From positions 62,001 to 126,000 of the forward strand of contig NVUH01000001.1 of NCBI GenBank assembly GCA_002401855.1: DNA of 64,000 nt, written 5' to 3'. Under the pieces are notes generated by a model. The model had not been told where the DNA came from. It did no database searches and saw nothing but the letters and a program-made list of their open reading frames with translations. The first letter of the stretch is position 1, and each line of letters opens with the position of its first letter. Origin of the DNA: Hyphomicrobiales bacterium (GTDB lineage: Bacteria; Pseudomonadota; Alphaproteobacteria; Rhizobiales; OSC116). Shown in pieces: positions 56,404 through 64,000 of this stretch. The position numbers were made by a program, and so were the translations under genes.

Positions 56404-57404
56404 AAATCCCAAAATTCAGATGGCCTAATCTCAGCCACTTCATAGCCGTTGCAATTTTTCAATATCTTTGAGGTGAATCTTTTTATCACCGCATCATCTT
56501 CAGGCTTTAACACACCGAGCTTTTTCAAAGTTGCGCTCAACATCATTTCCGCGCCACGGCTCAGCCCGTCCTCACATTTAAGCGCAATGCCAATGCCATG
56601 TTCAGGCAGGCTAACGCAAAACACCCCCTCCGCACCTATTTTTACAAATATCGGAGTCGAAAGTTGGGTCATAATGTCAGTGCAATAACGCCCGCTACCC
56701 GCCACATAAAATGGCTCAGCCATCACCGCTTCACGCAATTTAGCCACCGCAGCACCACGCACATCACCCAGCCCTGTGCCACGCGATATTTTGGCAAACG
56801 CTTTGGCCCATGCCCTTAACGGCGCCGCCCAAGTCGGCAAAGAACAACCGTCAAAGCCACAAGGTGCAGTGCGCAAATCAAATTCGGTCAATTCGCTCAT
56901 TGTTTTTAACACTTCGCGCTGCACGGGGTGTTCAAGCTCAATATAATCTTTGGTTTCAAACCCAGCATGTTTGGCAAAGGCCAACATGCCAGAATGCTTG
57001 CCAGAACAATTATTGTGCAAAGCACAAGCGCTCGTGCCGCTACGCACCAGCTCATCAGCCGCATCGCGATACATTGGCACATGTGTGCCGCATTGCAAAT
57101 CATCGACGCTCAAGCCCGCGCCAACCAAAATGGATTGCGCCATTTCTGCGTGCTTCACCTCACCATTATGCGACGAGCAAATCAACGATAGCTGCTTATC
57201 ATTCAACCTCAAAGCCTCAATCGCGCCTGATTCGGCCATTGGCAGCGCTTGCATAATCTTAATTGCCGAGCGCGGATAGACCAATTTATCCACATTACCG
57301 ATCGATAAAAGCTCTTGGCCAGCATCATCAACCACATATACCGCACCACGATGCACACTCTCGACATGGTCAGCCCGTAAAACATCAACTAAAATCGGAT
57401 TCAT
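56400..57404 (-). CDS. L-asparaginase II family (rhizobial type)
   Basis: 334 residues from the ATG at 57404 (an in-frame start eight codons upstream is less likely). It has the Asparaginase_II (PF06089) signature: HRGAVYVVDDAGQELLSIGN, LICSSHNGEVKHAEMAQ, CALHNNCSGKHSGML with its cysteines, and APCGFDGCSLPTWAAPLRAWA. This family is unrelated to classical bacterial asparaginase. It hydrolyses asparagine, in rhizobia for use as C/N source. Cytosolic. Confidence 0.92.
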   Translation of the reverse strand: MNPILVDVLRADHVESVHRGAVYVVDDAGQELLSIGNVDKLVYPRSAIKIMQALPMAESGAIEALRLNDKQLSLICSSHNGEVKHAEMAQSILVGAGLSVDDLQCGTHVPMYRDAADELVRSGTSACALHNNCSGKHSGMLAFAKHAGFETKDYIELEHPVQREVLKTMSELTEFDLRTAPCGFDGCSLPTWAAPLRAWAKAFAKISRGTGLGDVRGAAVAKLREAVMAEPFYVAGSGRYCTDIMTQLSTPIFVKIGAEGVFCVSLPEHGIGIALKCEDGLSRGAEMMLSATLKKLGVLKPEDDAVIKRFTSKILKNCNGYEVAEIRPSEFWDF

Positions 57405-57503
57405 ATTTTGCCCTTTATTTGCGCACAATTATAGGCTGCAAACAAATATAGGCCAAGCCAATTTTGCTTATATATTAGATGTAGATAGATTTTTAAGAAA
57501 AAA

Positions 57504-57577
57504 TGGCTGGGGTACCAGGGATCGAACCTGGGATGACCGGATCAAAACCGGTTGCCTTACCGCTTGGCTATACCCCA
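57504..57577 (-). tRNA. tRNA-Gln (anticodon TTG)
   Basis: 74-nt cloverleaf on the minus strand. Acceptor TGGGGTA/TACCCCA, D arm GCCAAGCGGTAAGGC, anticodon stem ACCGG/CCGGT with loop TTTTGAT (anticodon TTG), T arm with GGTTCGATCC, and an encoded CCA end. All stems pair. No integration signs beside it. Confidence 0.95.
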
Positions 57578-57708
57578 ACAGACATTGAAAGCTAAATAAA
57601 CCGTATTTCCGCAAAGCGCAACCAATCTTTTGCCACTATCCCAAAAAACATTAGGATAAATCTATTTTTAGGCGTTTACAGTCAGTTTGTTTGTTTTAAA
57701 CTAAGCAT

Positions 57709-58623
57709 ATGATTAAAATAAAACAAATAAGTCCGCACATTAGGCGGGTCACCTGTCCCAATCCAAGCAAGTTCACCTTTAAAGGCACAAATTGCTTCAT
57801 TATAGGGCAAAATAGGCTAACCATTGTCGATCCAGGCCCCATCATTGAAGGTTTTATTCCGCAACTTGTCGCAGCTTTAAAACCCGCAAAAATCACGCAT
57901 ATCCTCATCACACACAGCCACCGCGATCATTCCCCCGCTGCGGCTGAGCTAAAGGCATTAACTGGCGCCAAAACCTATGCCTCAGGCCAACATAATATTT
58001 ACCGCACAGATATAGACAATCCATTTAAAAATAGCGGCGATTGGGATTTTGAGCCAGATATCATCCTCAAAGATAATCAAACATTTAATTGCGACAATCA
58101 CACATTCAAAGCCATCCAAACCGATGGCCATTGCTATAATCATATGGCCTATGCCCTCACCCACATAGATAAAAATCCCACACAAGATGACGAAAACTGC
58201 CTGTTTGTTGGCGATCATATTATGGGTTGGGCAAGCACCATTGTCGCGCCGCCCGATGGCAATATGAGCCGCTATATGCACAATCTGTACAAGCTACAAA
58301 CCGCCCCTTACAACGTGTTTTATTCAGCCCACGGCGCGGCCATCACCAAGCCAAAAACCCGCATTGATGAGCTGATAAAACACCGGCTCAGTCGCGAGGC
58401 GGAGATTGTCGATTGCCTCAAACAAGGCATTGGCGACATTGTCGAAATGGTCAAAATTAACTACCCCAAGCTCGATCAAGCGCTGATTGGCCCCGCCGCC
58501 ATGTCAACATTGGCGCAGCTTGAATGGCTGATTGATAAAAATATGGTGGTAAGTGATGCAGGTTTAACCATAGATGCCCAATATCGGCTTGCAAATGAGG
58601 CAAAAAACACCATATATAGTTAG
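57709..58623 (+). CDS. MBL-fold metallohydrolase (LACTB2-like)
   Basis: 304 residues. The metallo-beta-lactamase metal motif HSHRDHS is near residue 70, with an earlier IVDPGP and further metal residues in TDGHCYNHMAY, FVGDHIMGW and a late SAHGAAI. A C-terminal winged-helix-like extension (LIKHRLSREAEIVDCLKQG, then AAMSTLAQLEWLI) is typical of the LACTB2/glyoxalase-II-like group. Substrate uncertain. Upstream of a DnaJ-like gene by 22 nt. Confidence 0.9.
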   Translation: MIKIKQISPHIRRVTCPNPSKFTFKGTNCFIIGQNRLTIVDPGPIIEGFIPQLVAALKPAKITHILITHSHRDHSPAAAELKALTGAKTYASGQHNIYRTDIDNPFKNSGDWDFEPDIILKDNQTFNCDNHTFKAIQTDGHCYNHMAYALTHIDKNPTQDDENCLFVGDHIMGWASTIVAPPDGNMSRYMHNLYKLQTAPYNVFYSAHGAAITKPKTRIDELIKHRLSREAEIVDCLKQGIGDIVEMVKINYPKLDQALIGPAAMSTLAQLEWLIDKNMVVSDAGLTIDAQYRLANEAKNTIYS

Positions 58624-58645
58624 TATAATTGTTTAGGATATTAAG

Positions 58646-59554
58646 ATGGCAAGCAACAAGCTTTACCAAATTTTAAATGTAAGCCCCAATGTTGATGATA
58701 AGGCACTTAAATCCGCCTATCGTAAGCTGGCGAAAAAATATCATCCTGATAGCAATAAAGATGATCCAAAAGCCGCTGAGCAATTTAGCAAGATTAGCAA
58801 TGCCTACGACATTCTTAAAGATAAAGAAAAACGCACGCAATATGATGCGGGCATGATAGATGATGATGGCAAACAAACTGGCTTTGGAGCTGGTGGGTTT
58901 GGCGGCAATCCGTTTGGCCAAGGCCGCCCACAGCAAGGCGGCAACCCGTTTGGCGGGCAAAGCCAAGCTGGGTTTGAAGATATTTTTTCTGACCTTTTTG
59001 GCGGCGCTGGCCGTGGCCAACCACGCCCGCAAAAGGGTCAAGATGCCCAATTGAGCGTGACTTTATCATTTGAAGACGCGGCATTAGGCGCCAACCAACA
59101 AGTGCGCAACGGAGCTGGCAAACTGATCAATGCCAAAATCCCCACAGGGGTTGAAGATGCCCAGAGCATTAGGCTCAAAGGCCAAGGTATGACTTCGCCG
59201 AATGGCGGGCCTGCGGGCGATTTGTTGCTTAAAATTGCCATTCTTCCCCACGTATTTTACAAACGCGATGGCCTAGATGTGCGGGTTGAGCAAGAAGTGT
59301 TGCTCAATGACGCAGTGCTGGGCGAAAAAATTAATGTTGATACCATTCATGGCAAAATTGCCCTACGTCTGCCGCGCGGGGTCAGCTCTGGCAAGGTTTT
59401 TCGGCTTAAAGGCAAAGGCATCAAAAGCGGCAGTAAAACGGGTGATCAATTTGTAAAAATTATGATCACTTTGCCCGAAGAAGAAGATAAAGACCTGCTT
59501 TCACTAATGAAAGAATGGGCAAAAAATAAATTATCGCTCAAATCTGATGCATAA
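58646..59554 (+). CDS. DnaJ-type J-domain co-chaperone (CbpA-like)
   Basis: 302 residues. J domain at about 5-70 with the HPD motif ([12 protein letters not shown]), then a Gly/Phe/Gln-rich linker (about 75-128, several GGNPFG repeats) and a DnaJ C-terminal substrate domain with no zinc-finger cysteines, as in CbpA. It stimulates DnaK. Between an MBL hydrolase and fabI on the same strand. Confidence 0.93.
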   Translation: MASNKLYQILNVSPNVDDKALKSAYRKLAKKYHPDSNKDDPKAAEQFSKISNAYDILKDKEKRTQYDAGMIDDDGKQTGFGAGGFGGNPFGQGRPQQGGNPFGGQSQAGFEDIFSDLFGGAGRGQPRPQKGQDAQLSVTLSFEDAALGANQQVRNGAGKLINAKIPTGVEDAQSIRLKGQGMTSPNGGPAGDLLLKIAILPHVFYKRDGLDVRVEQEVLLNDAVLGEKINVDTIHGKIALRLPRGVSSGKVFRLKGKGIKSGSKTGDQFVKIMITLPEEEDKDLLSLMKEWAKNKLSLKSDA

Positions 59555-59629
59555 ACCTGCTTGCGTCACCATAAAGATTCCCTGTATACTAAGGTTAATT
59601 TTTGCGAAACCATCGAATAAAGGAAGAAT

Positions 59630-60490
59630 ATGACAGATTCAGGCAATGTATCAAGCGCAGGCAATGTAGTTGGCAATGGCCTTATGAAAGGCAAACGCGG
59701 TCTCATTATGGGCGTGGCGAATAACCGCTCGATCGCTTATGGCATTGCCAAAGCTTTTACCAACCAAGGCGCCGAAATTGCTCTGTCTTATCAAGATGAA
59801 AAAATCTTAAAACGGGTCAAAAAAGTTGCTGACGAATTGAATTGCGATACATTATTTGAATGTAATGTCGCTGATGATGCCAGTATTGATGCGATGTTTG
59901 ATGCATTGAAGGAAAAATGGGGCACAATTGATTTTGTGGTGCATGCCTTGGCATTTTCTGACAAAGATGAGCTGGTTGGCCGTTATGTCAACACTACATC
60001 GGCTAATTTCAACCTGACGATGAATATTTCGTGCTACTCGTTCACTGCCGTTGCCCAACGCGCCGAAAAGCTAATGCCAAACGGTGGCGCTTTACTCACC
60101 CTCACCTATTATGGTGCCGAGCGGGTGATGCCACATTATAATGTTATGGGTGTGGCCAAAGCCGCGCTCGAAGCCAGTGTACGTTATTTAGCGGTCGATC
60201 TGGGCGCAGGCCAAATCAGGGTCAACGCCATTTCAGCAGGGCCGATTCGCACTTTGGCTTCAGCAGGCATTGGCGATTTCAAATATATCCTTAAATGGAA
60301 CCAATATAACTCACCATTGCAACGCAGTGTGACGATTGACGAAGTGGGCAATAGCGCACTTTATCTGTGTTCAGACCTTGGCACAGCGGTCACTGGTGAA
60401 GTGCATCACGTCGATAGCGGCTATCATGTTGTGGGTATGAAACAAGTTGATGCACCCGATATTTCAACGGTTGAAGTGAAATTAGATTAA
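59630..60490 (+). CDS. fabI: Enoyl-[acyl-carrier-protein] reductase FabI
   Basis: 286 residues. NADH-dependent last step of fatty-acid elongation. The cofactor region is GLIMGVANNRSIAYGIAKAF; the catalytic pair Tyr-x6-Lys is in PHYNVMGVAK (Tyr near 169, Lys near 176). ISAGPIRTLASAGIGDF follows. It has an N-terminal extension of about 18 polar residues before the usual start; an internal ATG (MKGKRG) is possible, but the outer start has AAAGGAAG before it. Directly upstream of aroC (9 nt). Confidence 0.96.
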   Translation: MTDSGNVSSAGNVVGNGLMKGKRGLIMGVANNRSIAYGIAKAFTNQGAEIALSYQDEKILKRVKKVADELNCDTLFECNVADDASIDAMFDALKEKWGTIDFVVHALAFSDKDELVGRYVNTTSANFNLTMNISCYSFTAVAQRAEKLMPNGGALLTLTYYGAERVMPHYNVMGVAKAALEASVRYLAVDLGAGQIRVNAISAGPIRTLASAGIGDFKYILKWNQYNSPLQRSVTIDEVGNSALYLCSDLGTAVTGEVHHVDSGYHVVGMKQVDAPDISTVEVKLD

Positions 60491-60499
60491 CGGGTATTT

Positions 60500-61585
60500 A
60501 TGTCTTATAATATTTTTGGTCATGTGTTTAAATTTATGACATGGGGCGAAAGCCATGGCGTCGCCATTGGTTGCGTGGTCGATGGCTGCCCGCCTAATAT
60601 CCCAATTGATGCGGCTGAAATTCAAAAATTTCTCGATCTGCGCAAACCGGGCACATCACGCCACACCACGCAACGGCGCGAGGCCGATCTGGTCAAAATC
60701 CTATCAGGCGTGTTCGAAAATGATGATGGCGTTTTGGTTTCAACTGGCACGCCGATCAGCCTGATGATCGAAAATACCGACCAACGCTCCAAAGATTATG
60801 GCGAGATCCAAAATCAATACCGCCCTGGCCACGCCGATTTTACTTATCAGAATAAATATGGCATTCGCGATCATCGCGGCGGCGGGCGTTCTTCTGCGCG
60901 CGAAACCGCAATGCGGGTGGCCGCTGGCGGCATCGCCCGTCAAGTCGTGCCCAACATTAAAATCACCGGCGGCTTGGTGCAAATGGGCGATTTAAAAATC
61001 AATTACGACAATTGGGATGATGCACAAATCTCTCAAAACCCATTTTTCTGTCCCGATGCCGAAATGGTGCCAAAATTTGAAGCCTATTTGGATAAAATTC
61101 GCAAAGCAGGTTCATCAGTTGGCGCGGTGATCGAAGTGCGCGCCAGCAATGTGCCTGTCGGTTTGGGTGCCCCCATATATGCTAAGTTAGATCAAGATTT
61201 AGCCTCAGCGATGATGAGCATTAACGCCGTAAAATCGGTCGAAATTGGCGCTGGTGCTGACGCAGCGGAGCTAACAGGCGAAGAAAATGCCGATCAAATC
61301 CGCATCGACAATCACGGCGAGCCATTTTTCCTCAGCAATAATGCAGGCGGTATTTTGGGCGGCATCAGCTCAGGCCAAGATGTCATTGTGCGCTTTGCCG
61401 TCAAACCCACCTCAAGCATTCTGACCAAACGTCAATCGATTGATAAATTTGGCAAACAAGTTGATGTCATGACCAAAGGCCGCCACGACCCATGCGTTGG
61501 CATCCGCGCCGTGCCAGTGGGCGAAGCGATGATGGCCGTAGTGCTCGCAGATCATTACCTACTCAACAGAGCGCAAAATGGATGA
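60500..61585 (+). CDS. aroC: Chorismate synthase AroC
   Basis: 361 residues. Last step of the shikimate pathway, FMN-dependent. Family signatures are [19 protein letters not shown] at the start, RRREADLV-like [42 protein letters not shown], and the late [18 protein letters not shown]. Complete. Probably co-transcribed with fabI and the methyltransferase gene that follows after 6 nt. Confidence 0.97.
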   Translation: MSYNIFGHVFKFMTWGESHGVAIGCVVDGCPPNIPIDAAEIQKFLDLRKPGTSRHTTQRREADLVKILSGVFENDDGVLVSTGTPISLMIENTDQRSKDYGEIQNQYRPGHADFTYQNKYGIRDHRGGGRSSARETAMRVAAGGIARQVVPNIKITGGLVQMGDLKINYDNWDDAQISQNPFFCPDAEMVPKFEAYLDKIRKAGSSVGAVIEVRASNVPVGLGAPIYAKLDQDLASAMMSINAVKSVEIGAGADAAELTGEENADQIRIDNHGEPFFLSNNAGGILGGISSGQDVIVRFAVKPTSSILTKRQSIDKFGKQVDVMTKGRHDPCVGIRAVPVGEAMMAVVLADHYLLNRAQNG

Positions 61586-61591
61586 TGAAGA

Positions 61592-62317
61592 ATGGCCGAT
61601 CTGCATTATGACCACCCCCGCTTGGCCAAGCTTTATGATTTAGACAGCGGATGGTCGGAAGATCGCGATTTTTACCTGAATTTAGCGGGCGATGCGCCAC
61701 AAGAAATACTTGATTTGGGCTGCGGCACAGGCCTAATTTGCAATCAATATACCAAAAATGGCCATCAGGTTATAGGCTTAGACCCATCAGCAGGCATGTT
61801 AGACATTGCCCGCAAAAGCCATTTTGGCAAACAAATAAAATGGGTGAAGAGTTTTTCGCAAGATTTCAACTTGAACCAAACATTTGACCTGATCATTATG
61901 ACAGGTCATGCATTCCAAGTTTTGCTCACAGATGAAGATGTATTGAATGTATTTAGAAGGGTCAAAACCCATTTAAAATCCAATGGTATTTTTACCTTCG
62001 AGTCCCGCAATCCGCAAATAGATTGGGTTTCACGCTGGAACCATAGTTATGAGTTGAATTTAGAAGGCGAAACCATCAAAGTCACACGACGGGTGATAAG
62101 CCATCAAGATGAGCTTATGGTTTTTGAGCATGAATATATATTTGAAGATGAGACTTTGGTCTCAAAAAGCCATTTACGCTTCATGCCTAAACAAAAAATT
62201 GCCAAGCTATACAGCCAAGCAAATCTTGCACTTAAAACGTTTATTGGCGATTGGACGGGTGGAGCTTTTGACCCCACCACATCTCAAGAAATGATTTTCA
62301 AGCTCACAATGCACTGA
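61592..62317 (+). CDS. Class I SAM-dependent methyltransferase
   Basis: 241 residues. SAM-binding motif I LDLGCGTG (about 38-45), acidic residue in VIGLDPSAGML, and LIIMTGHAFQVLLTDEDVLNVFRRVKTHLKSNGIFTFES-type post-motifs. Substrate unknown; small-molecule or lipid type by length. It starts 6 nt after aroC. Confidence 0.9.
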   Translation: MADLHYDHPRLAKLYDLDSGWSEDRDFYLNLAGDAPQEILDLGCGTGLICNQYTKNGHQVIGLDPSAGMLDIARKSHFGKQIKWVKSFSQDFNLNQTFDLIIMTGHAFQVLLTDEDVLNVFRRVKTHLKSNGIFTFESRNPQIDWVSRWNHSYELNLEGETIKVTRRVISHQDELMVFEHEYIFEDETLVSKSHLRFMPKQKIAKLYSQANLALKTFIGDWTGGAFDPTTSQEMIFKLTMH

Positions 62318-62669
62318 TTTTGTTGCATTGGTCTGACTTGCATACGGGTTTGCTTTGGTGCGGTCTAACTTTGGTGCATCGTAAAACTGAGCGGTTTGGC
62401 ATCAGCCCTAGGGCCGCTATGCTGCCAATTTAATTTGTCATATTTCGACACTGGTTTTACTTCATTATGGTATAACCAATTGCTTATTGTTAAAAATACT
62501 TTAGTCATTTATAGTTCCCTTTACTCACTCAAAAGTTAAATTATCTTACCCACCATTGGCTATAAGGTAGGGTTGAAACGGTTAACAAATGTTAGTGTCG
62601 GGCAAGGAGATTGATTCCATGCTTAGCAACAAATTAATTCATTTGATAAAATTTTAACTAATGGTTCGG
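62318..62669. other. Gene-free interval
   Basis: No credible gene or RNA. A 12-codon frame (62619-62657) with an AAGGAG before it exists but is too short to assert. There are two imperfect repeats of GGTCTAACTT-like sequence near 62330-62390. No clear terminator. Confidence 0.6.
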
Positions 62670-62861
62670 TTAAGCGACTTCAACTGACACTTTATGTGGC
62701 AATTTTGCTGGCTTGTCATGAGGGCGTATCGATTTTGATTTGAGTTTTCGTTCGACCTTGTTTTTGTCTTTAAACCAAAAACCAAAACAATAGCCAATGA
62801 TGAATATAATGATACTCACCTGAAATATAACTTTACCTAAACTCAAAAATAGAAACCGCAT
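62670..62861 (-). CDS. Small membrane protein (63 aa)
   Basis: One N-terminal hydrophobic segment (about 7-30, VIFQVSIIIFIIGYCFGFW) is followed by a basic cytoplasmic-like tail (KDKNKVERKLKSKS, then KLPHK). I do not recognise it. Isolated, with no strong promoter; a true gene is likely but unproven. Confidence 0.45.
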   Translation of the reverse strand: MRFLFLSLGKVIFQVSIIIFIIGYCFGFWFKDKNKVERKLKSKSIRPHDKPAKLPHKVSVEVA

Positions 62862-62970
62862 TTTACTAACCCTTTCACCCCCAATTTCTAAGCTTGAGCG
62901 TAGTAGAAAAAGATTAATAAAGTTTTATTTGAATTAAATTGCTCCTAATCATGGTTAAAATTCGGTTAAT

Positions 62971-64000
62971 CTATAGTCTAGTTAAATGCGCAACTATTTC
63001 TAAATGAGCCGAATATTTAAACTGATCAATCGCGGCTAAATATTTAATTTCAAAACCTGCCGCAATTAACGTCTCCGCGTCGCGTGCAAAGGAGTTGGGG
63101 CTGCAGCTTATATAGACAATATTGGTAATTTTACTGTCGCAAATTTGCTTAATCTGCGCTTGCGCCCCAGCGCGTGGTGGGTCGATGATGGCCGATGTAT
63201 ATTTATTCAGTTCATCTTTAAATAAAGGGCGGCGGTATAGATCGCGGCCAGTGGCAGTCACGGTTTTAAGCTTTAATTCATCAACACCGCCACTTAAGTT
63301 AAAACCATTTTGCAGGGCCATAATGGCAAATTTATCATGGTCAAAAGCATCAATTTGATGGCTTTGTGCCAAGGCAAAGGTAAACGTACCAATGCCCGCA
63401 AATAGATCGACAATGTCACCCTTCACATCGGTCAAAAACCGCTTAACCAAGCCACTCATGGCAAGTTCTGCGGCCTTGACAGCTTGCATAAAACCAGCCG
63501 CCACAGGGCTTACTCTCACCCCATCAAATGTTTCAAATATATCTTTACGTTGCAAAATCAACTCTTCATTAATCACCACACGGGCAAGGTCTAACTTGCT
63601 GGCCTGCTCATTGACATAATTAATCTCATCATAACTATGGTCATATTTCACATTGTCTAGCCCGATCTCTAACGCCCCATTATAATCGGTAATGCTGATA
63701 TGGCTCACCCCCTTGCGGCTCAACATGGGTTTGATGAAATCAGCCAATTTCGGCACAATGGCCAAAATGTTAGAGGTGATGATCGGGCATTCTTCTAAGG
63801 GTATAATGTCATGGGTTTGGGCTTTGCTATAGCCAATCATAACCGATTTTTTGGTGCGCTTGGCGGCTAATTTCACTCGTCTGCGGCGGTTTAAATCACC
63901 TTTCGTGTGGTCAAAGCTCAAATATTGATCAATATTTTTATCAATGCTATGCTGCTCTAAAGCATATATAAGTGTTGATTTTTTCCACTCATCATAAAAA
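62971..64000 (-). CDS. 23S rRNA (uracil-5-)-methyltransferase RlmD/RumA-type (partial)
   Basis: The frame runs off the right edge, and its start lies outside: an internal TTG at 63921 is not the real start, since the upstream frame continues with YDEWKKSTLIYALEQ, a family-typical segment. Conserved features are VDLFAGIGTFTFAL (SAM motif), IIDPPRAGA and YISCSPNSFARD with the catalytic Cys. It transfers a methyl to C5 of a uridine in rRNA, or, in related TrmA-type enzymes, tRNA. The iron-sulfur cysteines of RumA would be in the missing part. Confidence 0.9.
   Translation of the reverse strand, partial: FYDEWKKSTLIYALEQHSIDKNIDQYLSFDHTKGDLNRRRRVKLAAKRTKKSVMIGYSKAQTHDIIPLEECPIITSNILAIVPKLADFIKPMLSRKGVSHISITDYNGALEIGLDNVKYDHSYDEINYVNEQASKLDLARVVINEELILQRKDIFETFDGVRVSPVAAGFMQAVKAAELAMSGLVKRFLTDVKGDIVDLFAGIGTFTFALAQSHQIDAFDHDKFAIMALQNGFNLSGGVDELKLKTVTATGRDLYRRPLFKDELNKYTSAIIDPPRAGAQAQIKQICDSKITNIVYISCSPNSFARDAETLIAAGFEIKYLAAIDQFKYSAHLEIVAHLTRL

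Noticed and set aside
57504-57577. tRNA-Gln as a possible integration site for a mobile element
   Set aside because: No integrase, no repeated tRNA 3' end and no change of gene content beside it; neighbours are ordinary housekeeping genes.
62619-62657. 12-codon frame (MLSNKLIHLIKF) with AAGGAG upstream
   Set aside because: Too short and without regulatory codon bias or downstream partner; chance occurrence is likely.
1-64000. CRISPR arrays or insertion sequences
   Set aside because: No regularly spaced repeats, Cas genes, transposases or terminal inverted repeats were found on reading both strands.

Overview
The window is chromosomal DNA from an alphaproteobacterium, with roughly 40-45% GC by eye. 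It has no plasmid, insertion-sequence or CRISPR signals. Several things point to Alphaproteobacteria: a cytochrome c maturation operon (ccmI-ccmE-ccmF), a FeuPQ/PhoPQ-like two-component system with a PepSY protein, a Ros/MucR regulator, the DUF1491/DUF5330/SufE neighbourhood, a TIGR03808-type Tat-exported beta-helix protein, a rhizobial-type L-asparaginase and a gene transfer agent (GTA) locus. A low-GC, probably marine member of or near Hyphomicrobiales is my inference; no rRNA gene is present to settle it.

Layout. 1-2.0 kb: ccmF (cut by the left edge), ccmE and ccmI on the minus strand. 2.1-6.1 kb: an unrecognised 471-residue protein, then histidine kinase, response regulator and PepSY protein, with an OmpR-type direct repeat upstream. 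6.3-8.3 kb: a JmjC/cupin-like protein and a FemAB/GNAT-like acyltransferase. 8.3-21.3 kb: an RcGTA-type cluster on the minus strand. 21.3-32.4 kb: housekeeping genes (YcgN, class A PBP, Uup ABC-F ATPase, RF3, MscS, SufE and small envelope proteins). 32.4-34.3 kb: GafZ-like, GafY-like and MucR-like regulators. 34.7-40.6 kb: a complete seven-subunit Mrp/Mnh/Pha cation/proton antiporter operon. 40.8-50 kb: MsrB, oligopeptidase B, two ASCH paralogues, an AlkD-like protein, SodB, AzlCD and a HerA-like ATPase. 50-57.6 kb: methylmalonyl-CoA mutase, a cysteine-desulfurase-like enzyme, the beta-helix protein, asparaginase and tRNA-Gln. 57.7-64 kb: MBL hydrolase, DnaJ-like protein, FabI, AroC, a methyltransferase and an RlmD/RumA-type rRNA methyltransferase cut by the right edge.

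The most interesting part is the GTA and its apparent control system. In transcription order the cluster encodes a small terminase candidate, large terminase, portal, protease, capsid, two connectors and tail terminator (gp1-gp8). It then passes, with a 3-nt gap, straight to the distal-tail, hub, peptidase and host-contact genes (gp12-gp15), a DUF2793 fibre-like protein and a 59-residue membrane protein. The genes for the major tail protein, tail chaperones and tape measure (gp9-gp11) are missing, yet every remaining frame is open. In front of the first gene lie a sigma70-like promoter containing a 10-bp palindrome and then an intrinsic terminator placed before the start codon. About 12 kb away is a gafY-gafZ pair, whose relatives activate GTAs and, for GafZ, are reported to act by antitermination. 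Together these suggest a GTA that keeps its regulation but has lost, replaced or relocated its tail tube.
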